The notes: generated by a model not told the origin, from the letters alone. Shown: positions 26,994 through 35,868, numbered from the stretch's first letter. The stretch is 64,000 nt of DNA from Comamonas sp009360615 (GCF_035784015.1 NZ_JALKOW010000004.1), one strand, 5' to 3'. Numbers and translations are program-made.

Positions 26994-27467
26994 TCAGGCC
27001 TGGGAGGTGATGGAGGACTGCCAGCTGTCGATCATGCCGTGCAGCTGCTGTGCATCGGTGGATGACTTCAGGCGCTCGCGCAGCTGGCTGTCGCTGAGCA
27101 GTTCGGCAATCTCGGACAGGATTTCCAGATGCTTTTGCGTCGCCGCCTCGGGCACCAGCAGAAAGATCAGCAGGCCGACCGGCTGCTCGTCGGGCGCGTC
27201 GAAACCGATGGGATTGGCCAGCTGGAACACCGCCGCCATGGGAGCCGTCAGGCCCTTGATGCGGCCATGGGGAATGGCCACTCCATGCCCCAGACCGGTA
27301 GAGCCCAGGCGTTCGCGAGCGAACAGGCTATCGGTGATCAGGGCACGAGACAGACCATGCAAGCTCTCGAAGAGCAAACCCGCTTCCTCGAAAGCGCGTT
27401 TCTTGCTGGTGACATCAACGCTCACAAGCACTTGAGCGGCGGGAAGGATAGAAGCTAGGCGATTCAT
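26994..27467 (-). CDS. ptsN: PTS IIA-like nitrogen regulatory protein (EIIA-Ntr)
   Basis: A 157-aa EIIA-Ntr protein; phosphorylation site H67 lies in HGVAIPHGRI. It receives phosphate from NPr/HPr and controls potassium transport, sigma-54-related processes and other regulators. I start at MNRLASILPA (27467), matching the family, though no strong ribosome site is visible. hprK follows by 15 bp. A terminator separates it from hpf upstream. Confidence 0.95.
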   Translation of the reverse strand: MNRLASILPAAQVLVSVDVTSKKRAFEEAGLLFESLHGLSRALITDSLFARERLGSTGLGHGVAIPHGRIKGLTAPMAAVFQLANPIGFDAPDEQPVGLLIFLLVPEAATQKHLEILSEIAELLSDSQLRERLKSSTDAQQLHGMIDSWQSSITSQA

Positions 27468-27533
27468 GGTGTGATCAACAATTATGCACCGCAGCGCTAA
27501 AAACCGTGGGGAAACCCTGATCACCATCAAAAA

Positions 27534-27549
27534 CCGCCCCGTAGGGCGG
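27534..27549 (-). terminator. Terminator between hpf and ptsN
   Basis: CCGCCC and GGGCGG form a stem over a four-base loop, and on the minus strand five T follow directly. Confidence 0.85.
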
Positions 27550-27623
27550 CGCTTTTAGCGTTGTAACAAGGCGACAGCCCTGCACCAGACCGGCGCAAAC
27601 GCTGGGCTTGCACCTCGCTGTCA

Positions 27624-27983
27624 TCAACCTGACACCTGCGCCAGCTGCAAGCCACCGGAATCCAGTCGCTTGGCTGTGGCACGCGGGCCTTGTTGACGAG
27701 TCTTGTAGCGCATCACCACGCGGTCGAGCTTGTCGGCCAGGGCGTCCACGGCGGCATAGAGGTCGAAATGCTGCGTCTCCACGAACAAGTCTTGCCCTTT
27801 CACGCGCACCGTGCAACCGGCGCGCTGTCGCTTGTCTTTTTCCTTTTGCTTGTGGACTGTGAGCAGCACCTTGACGTCCACGACCTGATCGAAGTGCCTG
27901 AGAATGCGTTCCAGCTTGGCCATGACATAGCTGCGCAGCGAGGGAGTGACCTCCAGGTGATGCCCGCTAATCGTCAAATTCAT
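27624..27983 (-). CDS. hpf: Hibernation promoting factor, short form
   Basis: A 119-aa HPF that binds 30S subunits and inactivates ribosomes in slow growth. It begins MNLTISGHHLEVTPSLRSY and contains the conserved helix AKLERILRHFDQVVDVKV and KDKRQRAGCTVRVKGQDLFVE pattern. AAGGAG lies nine bases before the ATG. In most proteobacteria it follows rpoN; here rpoN and lptB are not upstream, and purC is divergent instead. A terminator isolates it from ptsN. Confidence 0.93.
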   Translation of the reverse strand: MNLTISGHHLEVTPSLRSYVMAKLERILRHFDQVVDVKVLLTVHKQKEKDKRQRAGCTVRVKGQDLFVETQHFDLYAAVDALADKLDRVVMRYKTRQQGPRATAKRLDSGGLQLAQVSG

Positions 27984-28425
27984 AACAAAACACTCCTTAG
28001 CTCTCGGTGAAATCTCTGCGGTTTCACAGCACCTGATGGCTGTGCCGCAGCCTGGCAGTTCGGAATGCGCATTCGTCTTTGCTGTGAATCCACTATGCGC
28101 CCGCCCTGCGCCAAAGGCAACGAAATGACCGCGATAGCGCAGGCTGGCCAGGGGCCTTTTTGTCGGTTTGATGACAGCCGGTTTTGACGCCACAACGAGC
28201 GGCTTTGGCCCGCATGCGAGGAATACGCCTTCATGCCCCAGGGCCTCGCTCGCAGCAGGCGCGCACCGGCAAAGACCGTGACCGTCCAAACCCCTGCCTG
28301 CGCCATTAAAATCGTGTTTTCACGCAGCCGCCTCTCGGGCCTGCGACGCTGGCAGCCCCCTTGGGCTTTCAGGCGCCTGCTGACCGACTGCACGCCTGAA
28401 TTGCCTGACAGCCCCTATCTCGACC
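27984..28425. promoter_or_regulatory. 442-bp divergent region between hpf and purC
   Basis: No gene is supported. It must contain promoters for hpf and purC. I see no named binding site. Open frames here have no domain features. Confidence 0.4.
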
Positions 28426-29343
28426 ATGACCACCCAGCCCTCCGCTCTGCACACCTCCAACATTGCCTCGCTGCCCCTGCTCGCGCGCGGCAAGGTCCGC
28501 GACAACTACGCCGTGGGCGACGACCGCATCCTGATGGTGGCCTCGGACCGCCTGTCCGCCTTTGACGTGATCATGGGCGAGCCGATTCCCGGCAAGGGCG
28601 TGCTGCTGACCCAGATGGCGCTGTTCTGGTTCGACAAGCTGGGCCATATCTGCCCCAACCACCTGACCGGCGAAGCGCCCGAATCCGTGGTCAGGCCCGA
28701 GGAAGTCAAGCAGGTCGAAGGCCGCTCCATGCTGGTCAAGCGCCTCAAGCCCGTGCTGATCGAGGCCGTGGTGCGCGGCTATCTGGCCGGCAGCGGCTGG
28801 AAGGAATACCAGGAATCGCAATCGGTGTGCGGCGTGAAGCTGCCCGCCGGCCTGACCAACGCGGCCAAGCTGCCCGAGCCCATCTACACCCCTGCCGCCA
28901 AGGCTGAAATGGGTGACCACGACGAAAACATCACCTACGAGCGTACCGTGGAAATGGTGGGCGAGTCGCTGGCGGCCCAGATCCGCGACACGGCCATCCG
29001 CATCTACAAGGAAGCGGCCGAGATCGCGCTGACCAAGGGCATGATCATTGCCGACACCAAGTTCGAGTTCGGCCTGACCGAAGACGGGACCCTGGTGCTG
29101 ATGGACGAGGTGCTGACCCCCGACAGCTCCCGCTACTGGCCTGTGGAAGGCTATGAAGACGCGCTGGCCAAGGGCGAGAACCCACCCAGCTACGACAAGC
29201 AGTTCGTGCGCGACTGGCTGGAGCAGGCCCAGGTCAACGGCAAGGCCTGGGACAAGAAGGCGCCCGCGCCGCGCCTGCCCAAGGAAGTGATCGACAGGAC
29301 CGCTGCCAAGTACCGCGAAGCGCTGGATCGCCTGACCGCCTGA
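28426..29343 (+). CDS. purC: Phosphoribosylaminoimidazole-succinocarboxamide synthase
   Basis: Joins aspartate to CAIR in purine synthesis using ATP. The 305-aa length is the longer yeast/Burkholderiales form. Landmarks are ARGKVRDNYAVGDDRILMVASD (given in part: GKVRDNYAVGDDRIL), RLKPVLIEAVVRGYLAGSGW, and IADTKFEFG followed by LVLMDEVLTPDSSRYW. It is a single-gene unit with a strong terminator after it. Confidence 0.97.
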   Translation: MTTQPSALHTSNIASLPLLARGKVRDNYAVGDDRILMVASDRLSAFDVIMGEPIPGKGVLLTQMALFWFDKLGHICPNHLTGEAPESVVRPEEVKQVEGRSMLVKRLKPVLIEAVVRGYLAGSGWKEYQESQSVCGVKLPAGLTNAAKLPEPIYTPAAKAEMGDHDENITYERTVEMVGESLAAQIRDTAIRIYKEAAEIALTKGMIIADTKFEFGLTEDGTLVLMDEVLTPDSSRYWPVEGYEDALAKGENPPSYDKQFVRDWLEQAQVNGKAWDKKAPAPRLPKEVIDRTAAKYREALDRLTA

Positions 29344-29368
29344 GCGATCCATCCCCTCCCCTGCACAT

Positions 29369-29403
29369 AAAAGGCCCCCGGAACAGAATTCCGGGGGCCT
29401 TTT
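29369..29403. terminator. Bidirectional terminator after purC
   Basis: A perfect 15-bp stem (AAAAGGCCCCCGGAA with its complement) over a five-base loop, with A and T tracts on both sides. Confidence 0.93.
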
Positions 29404-29408
29404 GTTTT

Positions 29409-29489
29409 GATAGCTTCTTGCGCTTGCAGATGAAGGATTTCAGCTGAAAATCAATCTGAAATCCTTTACAAAAATGCGCTGGCAGCTAT
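29409..29489. repeat. Nested palindrome between purC and slyD
   Basis: Outer arms GATAGC and GCTAT and GCGC blocks match the short palindromic repeat family. Inside them sits a second, unrelated perfect 11-bp inverted repeat (AAGGATTTCAG at 29433 and its complement at 29456). It looks like one palindrome inserted into the loop of another. Confidence 0.65.
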
Positions 29490-29493
29490 GTTT

Positions 29494-29979
29494 TTAGTGG
29501 TGATGACCGTGGCCGCCGTGGACATGCCTGTGAGCAATCTCTTCCTCGGAGGCGGCACGCACTTCGCTGACCACCGCGCTGAAGCGCAGCGCCAGTCCGG
29601 CCAGAGGATGGTTGCCGTCCAGCAGCACCACGGGGCCCTTGATCTTCACCACGTTGTAGATCTGGGGCAAGCCCTGGTCGTTGGTGCCGCGCAGCTGGCC
29701 GCCCACCTTCACGCCCGCAGGGAATTCACCCTTGGGGATTGTGCGCTTGAGGCTTTCGTCGCGCTCGCCGAAGGCGTCGGCCACGGCCAGGTCCACGGTC
29801 ACGGTATCGCCTTTTTGCTTGCCGTCCAGGGCGGCTTCGACCTTGGCGAAGATGTTGTCATAGCCGCCGTGCAGATAGGCCACATCGCCCTTGTCCAGCA
29901 GTTTGACGGCCACGCCGCCCGCGAGCAGCTCGTGAATCTTGTAGTTGATGGTGACGGCAGTGTCTTTGGTGATGTTCAT
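29494..29979 (-). CDS. slyD: FKBP-type peptidyl-prolyl isomerase SlyD
   Basis: A 161-aa cytoplasmic prolyl isomerase and metal chaperone. It shows the FKBP core with IF domain (YLHGGYDNIFAKVEAAL) and LLDGNHPLAGLALRFSAVV. The C-terminus is His-rich (HRHVHGGHGHHH), a nickel-binding tail shorter than that of E. coli SlyD. It converges on purC across the terminator and repeat described. Single-gene unit. Confidence 0.93.
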   Translation of the reverse strand: MNITKDTAVTINYKIHELLAGGVAVKLLDKGDVAYLHGGYDNIFAKVEAALDGKQKGDTVTVDLAVADAFGERDESLKRTIPKGEFPAGVKVGGQLRGTNDQGLPQIYNVVKIKGPVVLLDGNHPLAGLALRFSAVVSEVRAASEEEIAHRHVHGGHGHHH

Positions 29980-30056
29980 GACAATGGATTTCGAGTGGGG
30001 CGGAGCCTGAACCCGAGTCAGGCATCGCGCAAAGCTGCCATTGTCGGCGACTCGGG

Positions 30057-31034
30057 CTATTCCAGTGTCACGCCCGTGGCCTTAACCACGCCGCGCCATT
30101 TGTCCACGTCGGCGCGGATCTGCTGCGCAAAGACCTCGGGCCTGCTGGCCACGGGCTCGGCGCCCAGGTTGCGCAGTTGCCGGGTCACCTCGGGGTCGCG
30201 CACGGCCTGGGCGACTGCGGTCTGCAGCGTGTCCAGCACCGCCTTGGGCGTTCCCGCTGGCGCCAGCAAGCCGAACCAGCCCGAGACCTCGTAGCCTGGC
30301 ACGCTTTCGGCGACGGTGGGGATGTCTGCCGCCCCGGGCCAGCGCTGTGCCGTGGTCACGGCCAGCGCCCGCAGCTTGCCGCTGCGCACGAAGGCGATGG
30401 TGGACGGCAGATTGTCGAAGCCGGCCTGTATCTGCCCGCCCATGAGATCGGTGAGCATGGGCGAGGCGCCCTTGTAAGGCACATGGGTCATGTCCACGCC
30501 GGCCATCATCTTGAGCAGCTCGGCGCTCATGTGCGGAGAGCCGCCTGGACTGGTCGAGCCGAAGTTGATCTGTCCGGGCCTGGCCTTGGCCAGCGCCAGC
30601 AACTCGCCCAGGGTGCGCGCGGGGACGCTGGGGTGGACCACGATGATGTTGGGCGTGCTCGCCACCACAGTGACGGGCGCGAAGTCCTTGACGGCGTCAT
30701 AGGGCAGGTTCTTCTGCAGCGCCGAGTTGATGCCGTGCGAGCTGGCCGTTCCCATGACCAGGGTGTAGCCGTCAGCGGCGGCCTGGGCCACGGCCACCGA
30801 GCCTATGGCACCGCTGGCGCCGGCCCGGTTCTCGACGACGAAGGGCTGGCGCAGCCGCTCGGACAGCTGGGCCGCCGCCAGCCGCGCGATGATGTCCGTG
30901 GTGCCTCCTGCCGGATAGGGCACGACGATGCGCACGGGCTTGGCGGGATAGGCGGGGGCCTGCGCGAAGGCCACGGCCGTGCAGGCTGCCATGGCCAGCG
31001 CGGCAGCCAGGGCGCGAAACAGATGCGAGGTCAT
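30057..31034 (-). CDS. Bug/TctC-family tripartite tricarboxylate-type binding protein
   Basis: A 325-aa periplasmic solute-binding protein with a cleavable signal peptide ending near AVAFAQA. The Bug fold landmarks are YPAKPVRIVVPYPAGG, VVENRAGASGAIG, the HVPYKGASPMLTDLMGGQ loop and TVAESVPGYEVSGW. The ligand is probably a carboxylate. No TctA/TctB membrane subunits are near. It is the last gene of an operon after the AtuA-like pair, so its ligand may feed that pathway. GGAGA lies seven bases before the ATG. Confidence 0.9.
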   Translation of the reverse strand: MTSHLFRALAAALAMAACTAVAFAQAPAYPAKPVRIVVPYPAGGTTDIIARLAAAQLSERLRQPFVVENRAGASGAIGSVAVAQAAADGYTLVMGTASSHGINSALQKNLPYDAVKDFAPVTVVASTPNIIVVHPSVPARTLGELLALAKARPGQINFGSTSPGGSPHMSAELLKMMAGVDMTHVPYKGASPMLTDLMGGQIQAGFDNLPSTIAFVRSGKLRALAVTTAQRWPGAADIPTVAESVPGYEVSGWFGLLAPAGTPKAVLDTLQTAVAQAVRDPEVTRQLRNLGAEPVASRPEVFAQQIRADVDKWRGVVKATGVTLE

Positions 31035-31101
31035 TGCGGTGTCTCCAGGGGATGTGTCTTGGAATATGCGGTGCATGCCCGTGCAGGATGTCGGTGCCAA
31101 T

Positions 31102-31476
31102 TCAGCCCGGCGCACGGCGGCGCAGCAGCGGCACCAGCGCAGCGGGCACGAGCAGCTCGAAGCCCAGGATGGCCGCCGACAGCGCCTTGCCGTAGTTGTC
31201 CACCGACAGGCTGCGCGAGACGCCTCCGCCCAGTGCACCGTGCGCCACGAAGTTCAGCGCGTGCAGGTTGTCGGCCTCGTAGCGCAGCACTTCGCCGGTG
31301 ATGGCCGGGCCATGAAAGGCCTTGAAGCGTTCGGCGCTCAGCTGCTGTTTGAGCAGTGCATAGAGTTCGGGCTCGTAGGCAAACACGGCGATGTTGGAGG
31401 TATTGCCCTTGTCGCCCGAGCGCGTATGCGCCACCTGCTCCAGCGGCACCCGGATGTCCTGGTTCATGTCCTGCAT
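31102..31476 (-). CDS. AtuA C-terminal-like small protein
   Basis: A 124-aa protein matching the domain that forms the C-terminal part of AtuA-type proteins: VPLEQVAHTRSGDKGNTSN near the N-terminus and NFVAHGALGGGVSRSLSVDNYGKAL (in part) near the C-terminus. It is encoded separately from the large AtuA-like protein that ends 14 bp upstream, so the two probably form a complex. AGGGAGC precedes the ATG at 31476. Confidence 0.8.
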   Translation of the reverse strand: MQDMNQDIRVPLEQVAHTRSGDKGNTSNIAVFAYEPELYALLKQQLSAERFKAFHGPAITGEVLRYEADNLHALNFVAHGALGGGVSRSLSVDNYGKALSAAILGFELLVPAALVPLLRRRAPG

Positions 31477-31490
31477 GCTTTGCTCCCTGC

Positions 31491-32852
31491 TCAGCTCGTG
31501 AAGTAGTCGATCTGCGCCGTCACCTGCTCGCGCGGCACCAGAGCGGACCACACGCCGATCACCTCGCGCGTGCGCTCCTGGTGCGGCACGCGCTTGCCGG
31601 TGTGGGCAATCCCGGAGACCGCCATGCCGTCCACTTCGCGCCCCACCTTGACCGCCTCCTCGCGCGACCGGGTGCGTGCCGCCACGCGCACGGCCACCTC
31701 ATAGGGCTCGGGTGCATCCACCGGCGTGGCAGCGCCATGCACGGCATTCAGGCCCAGGAAGTCGATGCGTACTTCCTCGGCATCGAGCTTCACGATGCGC
31801 AGACGCTCCTCCAGGATGCGCTTGGCCAGCTGGGCGCGGCGCAGCGCGCCGGGGCCGGCGTAGAAGAACATGTCCTCGCCGATGAAGCCCTCGGTGCACC
31901 CCATCGAAACCTTGAGCGTGGGCGTGCGCGGCTTGCCCGTGAGCCCCGTCACGCGCACGCGGTCCGGCGCCAGCTGCTCGATGCGTGCCTGCGTGAAGTC
32001 GACCACCACATCGGGCGTGATGTAGTTCGCCGGGTCGTGCACCTCGTAGAGCATCTGCTCCTTGACTGTCTGCAGGTTGATCATGCCGCCCGTGCCGTCC
32101 ACCTTGGACAGGGTCACGCCGCCTTCGGCATCGACCTCGGCGATGGGAAAGGCCAGGTTCCAGGGCTCGGGTACATCCTTGAGGCCCGGGTCCGCAAAAT
32201 ACCCTCCGGTAACCTGGGCCCCGCACTCCATCAGATGGCCTATCGCGCTGCCGGCACCCACACGCTGGTGGTCCAGCAGGTCCCAGCCGAACTCATGCAC
32301 CATGGGGGCCAGGAACAGCGAGGGGTCGGCCACGCGGCCCGTGACCACGATCTGCGCGCCGTCCGCCAGAGCATCGACGATAGGAGCGGCCCCGAGATAG
32401 GCTTCGGCCGAGATCAGCGAGTGGGCAATGCTCTGCGTGGGGGCACCGGTCTCCAGGATGGTGGGGGCCAGCGACAGCACGCGCTCGGTGATCAGGCTGC
32501 CGCCCACGGCCGCCACCTTGACGCCGGTGATGCCCAGCTCGCGCAGCAGCTCGACGATGCGCCGTGCCGCGCCCTGCGGGTTGATCCAGCCCTGGTTGGA
32601 GATGATGCGCGTGCCCTGGCGCATGCAGGCCGGCAGCACGGCGCGCATGCGGTCGTCGAGATAGGTGTCGTAGCCCGGGAAGGACGGGTCCCGTCGGGCT
32701 CTGACCTGCGCGGCGCAGACCGTGGCCTCGGCCATGGTCTCGAAGCACAGGTAGTCGAGCCGGCCACGCTCGGCATTGAGCGCGGCCGGCTCGATCCGGT
32801 CGCCCCACCAGGCGGCTCCCGCGCCTATGCGCAGGATCTTGCTGTCATTCAT
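31491..32852 (-). CDS. AtuA/DUF1446-family protein
   Basis: A 453-aa member of the DUF1446 family, which includes AtuA of acyclic terpene (citronellol/geranyl) catabolism. Landmarks are ILRIGAGAAWWGDRIEPA, GTRIISNQGWINPQGAA, VTGRVADPSLFLAPM and GSAIGHLMECGAQVTGGYF (in part). The biochemical role is not established, and family members also sit in other acyl-CoA pathways. GGAGA precedes the start. It leads an operon with the small partner and a Bug protein and is divergent from a LysR gene. No other atu genes are present, so terpene use is unproven. Confidence 0.83.
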   Translation of the reverse strand: MNDSKILRIGAGAAWWGDRIEPAALNAERGRLDYLCFETMAEATVCAAQVRARRDPSFPGYDTYLDDRMRAVLPACMRQGTRIISNQGWINPQGAARRIVELLRELGITGVKVAAVGGSLITERVLSLAPTILETGAPTQSIAHSLISAEAYLGAAPIVDALADGAQIVVTGRVADPSLFLAPMVHEFGWDLLDHQRVGAGSAIGHLMECGAQVTGGYFADPGLKDVPEPWNLAFPIAEVDAEGGVTLSKVDGTGGMINLQTVKEQMLYEVHDPANYITPDVVVDFTQARIEQLAPDRVRVTGLTGKPRTPTLKVSMGCTEGFIGEDMFFYAGPGALRRAQLAKRILEERLRIVKLDAEEVRIDFLGLNAVHGAATPVDAPEPYEVAVRVAARTRSREEAVKVGREVDGMAVSGIAHTGKRVPHQERTREVIGVWSALVPREQVTAQIDYFTS

Positions 32853-32945
32853 TGCGCTTGTCTCCGTTGTTCCCCCAGACCCGGGGTCCGAGACCATTCT
32901 GTACAGTCGTTTTTCAAGAGGCAACGCATGCGCGCGCACAGCGCA

Positions 32946-32962
32946 TGTGAATCAATTTCACA
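32946..32962. promoter_or_regulatory. Candidate LysR operator in the atuA-like/LysR gap
   Basis: TGTGAA, five bases, TTCACA: a perfect inverted repeat that includes a T-N11-A motif. It lies 17 bp before the LysR gene and within the shared divergent promoter region. Confidence 0.5.
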
Positions 32963-32979
32963 GGGGGCGAAGACCTTAG

Positions 32980-33867
32980 ATGGACCAGTTCGGCGAGATG
33001 ACGGTATTCCTGCGCGTGATCGAGGAGGGCAGTTTTTCCGGTGCCGGCAGAAGGCTCGAGCTGTCGCCTTCGGCGGTGAGCAAGCTCATCGCGCGCATGG
33101 AGGCACGCCTTGGCGTGCGGCTGTTCGAGCGGGTTGCCGCAGCCATACGCCTGACCCAGGAGGGCGAGCGCTTTCGCATCGCCAGCCAGCGCGTGGTGCA
33201 GGCCATGGAGCAGGCAGAGGCCTGTGTGCGCGTGGCCGATGCCGAAATCTCGGGCACGGTGCGCATCCATACGGCGCTGACCACGGCCAAATATCTGGTG
33301 GCGCCGCGCCTGCACCTTCTGCTGGACCGGCACCCGCGACTGCACCTGGATTTCGTCCTCGGCACGGAGCGCGGCGACTTCGTGCGTCAGGGCATAGACG
33401 TCGCCATCCACAGCGGCAGGCCTACGGAGCAGACGCTGATCGGCCGCCCGCTGATGCTCAGGCCCTGGGTGATAGCCGCGTCGCCGCAGTACCTCCAGCG
33501 TTTCGGCCATCCCGAGCAGCCCGAGGATCTGCTGCAGCACCGCTGCCTGAACTTCACCATACGCACGCAGTGGAACCGCTGGACCTTCCACGAGGACGGC
33601 GGGCTCAAGACCATAGACATTCCCAGCCACATCGGCGCCAACCAGGGCGAGCTGCTGCGCAGCCTGGCGTTGCTGGGCCACGGCGTGGTGCGGCTCGCCC
33701 ACTTCCATATCGCCGCCGACCTGGAGCGCGGAACCCTGGTGCCGCTGCTGCCGCAGTTCCAGGAACGCGGCGAGGACGACCGCTTCTACCTGCTGTATCC
33801 GCGCGGCAGATCCCTGGCACCGCGCGTGCGCGCCGTGGTGGATTTCCTTGCGGGAGAGTTCGGCTGA
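32980..33867 (+). CDS. LysR-family transcriptional regulator (next to AtuA-like operon)
   Basis: A 295-aa LysR regulator. The helix-turn-helix is FSGAGRRLELSPSAVSKLIARMEARLG at about 19-45 (given in part: LSPSAVSKLIARMEARLG), followed by an inducer-binding domain of the CrgA/DmlR-like subgroup (GTVRIHTALT, VDVAIHSG-like DVAIHSGRP). It is divergent from the AtuA-like operon and is the natural candidate for its control. The inducer is unknown. Confidence 0.9.
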   Translation: MDQFGEMTVFLRVIEEGSFSGAGRRLELSPSAVSKLIARMEARLGVRLFERVAAAIRLTQEGERFRIASQRVVQAMEQAEACVRVADAEISGTVRIHTALTTAKYLVAPRLHLLLDRHPRLHLDFVLGTERGDFVRQGIDVAIHSGRPTEQTLIGRPLMLRPWVIAASPQYLQRFGHPEQPEDLLQHRCLNFTIRTQWNRWTFHEDGGLKTIDIPSHIGANQGELLRSLALLGHGVVRLAHFHIAADLERGTLVPLLPQFQERGEDDRFYLLYPRGRSLAPRVRAVVDFLAGEFG

Positions 33868-33874
33868 GCGGGCG

Positions 33875-34783
33875 TCACCCCAGGCATTGCCGCGCGCAGT
33901 CGAGCAGGCTGCGCGCCCAGCGCGCGCGCGCCGAAGTATTGAGCCACAGCAGGCCGACCTTGCGCGCGTCCGGGGCACTTGCGCCGACGCCTGTGCCGCA
34001 TGACCCGTTGCCCGCGCCCGGCAGCGCCAGCGCGCGCACCTCGCGCCCCTGGGCCAGTACGTTGCCGATGTCGGGCACCAGGCCCACGCCCAGGCCCTGG
34101 TCGACCATCATGGCCACGGCCAGCACCGAGTTGAGTTCCATGCGCTCCACGGGGACGATGCCCTGGGCCTTGAGGTAGCGGTCGGCCAGGCGCCCGCCGG
34201 CCAGCGTGCGGTCATAGCGCACCAGGGGGCGGCTGCGCAGCAGTGCCAGGGGGTCCTGATGCGCGTCCTCGCGGCGGCACAGCAGGACCAGGGGTTCCTC
34301 GCGCAGCTCGGCCCAGCAGACGGTCTTGGGCAGGTCGAAGGAAGGCCTGAGACAGATCAGCACGTCCAGCTCCGATTGCACCAGAGCGGTGTACAGCTCG
34401 GGCGTGAGCCCGGCACGCACGCTGATGCGCACCTGCTCATGGCGGGCCACGAAGGCCTGCAGGACCGCGGGCAGGAAGCCGTGCAGCGCCGTGTTCACCG
34501 TGCCCAGGCGCAGTTCGCCGCCGTCGGCGTCGCCCAGCACCCATTCGCGCAGACCGTCGAAGTCCTGCATCAGCCGCTGCCCGCGCTCGAACAGGCGCTC
34601 GCCGGCCGCAGTAGCGCGCACGCTGCGGCCATGGCGTACCAGCAAGGGGGCGCCCAGCGCGGCTTCAAGCACGCGCATCTGCTGGGCGATGGCTGAAGGA
34701 CTGAGGTCGAGCTGGCGCGCGGCTTCGGACATGGAGCCGGTCTGCACGACGCGCAAGAAATTGTGTATGTACTTGACATCCAT
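33875..34783 (-). CDS. LysR-family transcriptional regulator (next to Bug-pcaBC)
   Basis: A 302-aa LysR regulator: the HTH lies in SMSEAARQLDLSPSAIAQQM and the effector domain follows (GGELRLGTVNTALHGFLP). I start at MDVKYIHNF (34783); an ATG three codons upstream sits closer to GGAAG. It is divergent from the Bug-pcaB-pcaC set and may respond to a carboxymuconate-type compound. It is not clearly PcaQ. Confidence 0.88.
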   Translation of the reverse strand: MDVKYIHNFLRVVQTGSMSEAARQLDLSPSAIAQQMRVLEAALGAPLLVRHGRSVRATAAGERLFERGQRLMQDFDGLREWVLGDADGGELRLGTVNTALHGFLPAVLQAFVARHEQVRISVRAGLTPELYTALVQSELDVLICLRPSFDLPKTVCWAELREEPLVLLCRREDAHQDPLALLRSRPLVRYDRTLAGGRLADRYLKAQGIVPVERMELNSVLAVAMMVDQGLGVGLVPDIGNVLAQGREVRALALPGAGNGSCGTGVGASAPDARKVGLLWLNTSARARWARSLLDCARQCLG

Positions 34784-34881
34784 TTCACACATTTTCTTCC
34801 AACAAATGCCAGCCGCAAGCCCTGTTTTCGAGAGCGTGCCTGGACCACACTGCGGACAACGAACTGACAAGGAGACAAAAA

Positions 34882-35868
34882 ATGCGCGAGTCCGATTTCC
34901 TCAGCCGCCGCCAGTGGCTGTCCACCGCAGCGGCCGGCCTGGGCGCTGCCGCCCTGCCCGCCTTCGCCCAGCGTCGCAGCACGCGCATCGTCGTGCCTTT
35001 TGCGCCCGGCGGCGGCAACGATGTGCTGGCGCGGCAGATGGCCTACGGCCTCAACGACTCCCTGGGCTACGGCATGATCGTGGAGAACAAAGCCGGCGCG
35101 GGCGGCAATCTGGGCACGGAGATGGTGGTTCGCGCTCCCGCCGACGGCAGCATCTTCCTGCTGGGCCACACGGGGACGGTGTCCATCAACCCCTCGCTCT
35201 ACCCGGGCCTCAAGTTCAATGCCTCCACCGATCTGCAGCCGGTGGCCATGTTCGCCTCCTCGGCCCTTCTGCTGGTGGTGCCTGCGGCGTCGCCCGCCAG
35301 GACCACAGCCCAGCTGGCCGAGCTGCTGCGCCGCCGCAGCGGCGAGCTGAACTACGCTTCCAGCGGCTCGGGCACGGGGGGGCACCTCACGGGCGAGATG
35401 TTCGCCCATGCCCTGGGCGCCAAGGCCATCCACGTGCCGTACAAGGGCACTGCACCGTCGCTGACCGACCTGGTCGGCGGTAATGTGGACTTCAGCTTCG
35501 GCGTGATCCCGGCAGCCATGGCCCTGGTCAAGGCCGGCAAGCTGCGCGCGCTGGCCGTGACCGGCGCCAGGCGCCAGCCCCAGCTGCCCGACGTGCCCAC
35601 GGTGGCCGAGTCCGGTGTGCCGGCCCTGGCGGATTTCGAAAGCTCGCTGACCTATGGCGTGCTGGCCCCCAAGGGCACGACGCCGGAGACCGTCGCCACG
35701 CTGGGGCGCGACATCCTCAAGGTGGCAGCCTCCAGCAACTTTCAGTCGCGCCTGGACGTGGAAGGTGCCGTGCCGCTGCTGGGCGACAGCAGGCAGTACG
35801 CAGCCCGCATCCGCCAGGAAAGCAGCAAATGGGCGGCGGTGATCAAGGCCTCGGGAGCGACGGCCTGA
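34882..35868 (+). CDS. Bug/TctC-family binding protein, Tat-type signal
   Basis: A 328-aa periplasmic binding protein. The N-terminus SRRQWLSTAAAGLGAAALPAF looks like a twin-arginine signal (first part SRRQWLSTAA). The Bug landmarks RIVVPFAPGGGNDVLARQ, VENKAGAGGNLGTE and HVPYKGTAPSLTDLVGGN are present. The pcaB-like gene starts 17 bp after the stop, so it is probably a receptor for an aromatic acid or ring-cleavage product. AAGGAGA precedes the ATG. Confidence 0.9.
   Translation: MRESDFLSRRQWLSTAAAGLGAAALPAFAQRRSTRIVVPFAPGGGNDVLARQMAYGLNDSLGYGMIVENKAGAGGNLGTEMVVRAPADGSIFLLGHTGTVSINPSLYPGLKFNASTDLQPVAMFASSALLLVVPAASPARTTAQLAELLRRRSGELNYASSGSGTGGHLTGEMFAHALGAKAIHVPYKGTAPSLTDLVGGNVDFSFGVIPAAMALVKAGKLRALAVTGARRQPQLPDVPTVAESGVPALADFESSLTYGVLAPKGTTPETVATLGRDILKVAASSNFQSRLDVEGAVPLLGDSRQYAARIRQESSKWAAVIKASGATA

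Noticed and set aside
31356..34178. 940-codon plus-strand frame across AtuA-like and LysR genes
   Set aside because: Spans several real genes on both strands and carries no domain.
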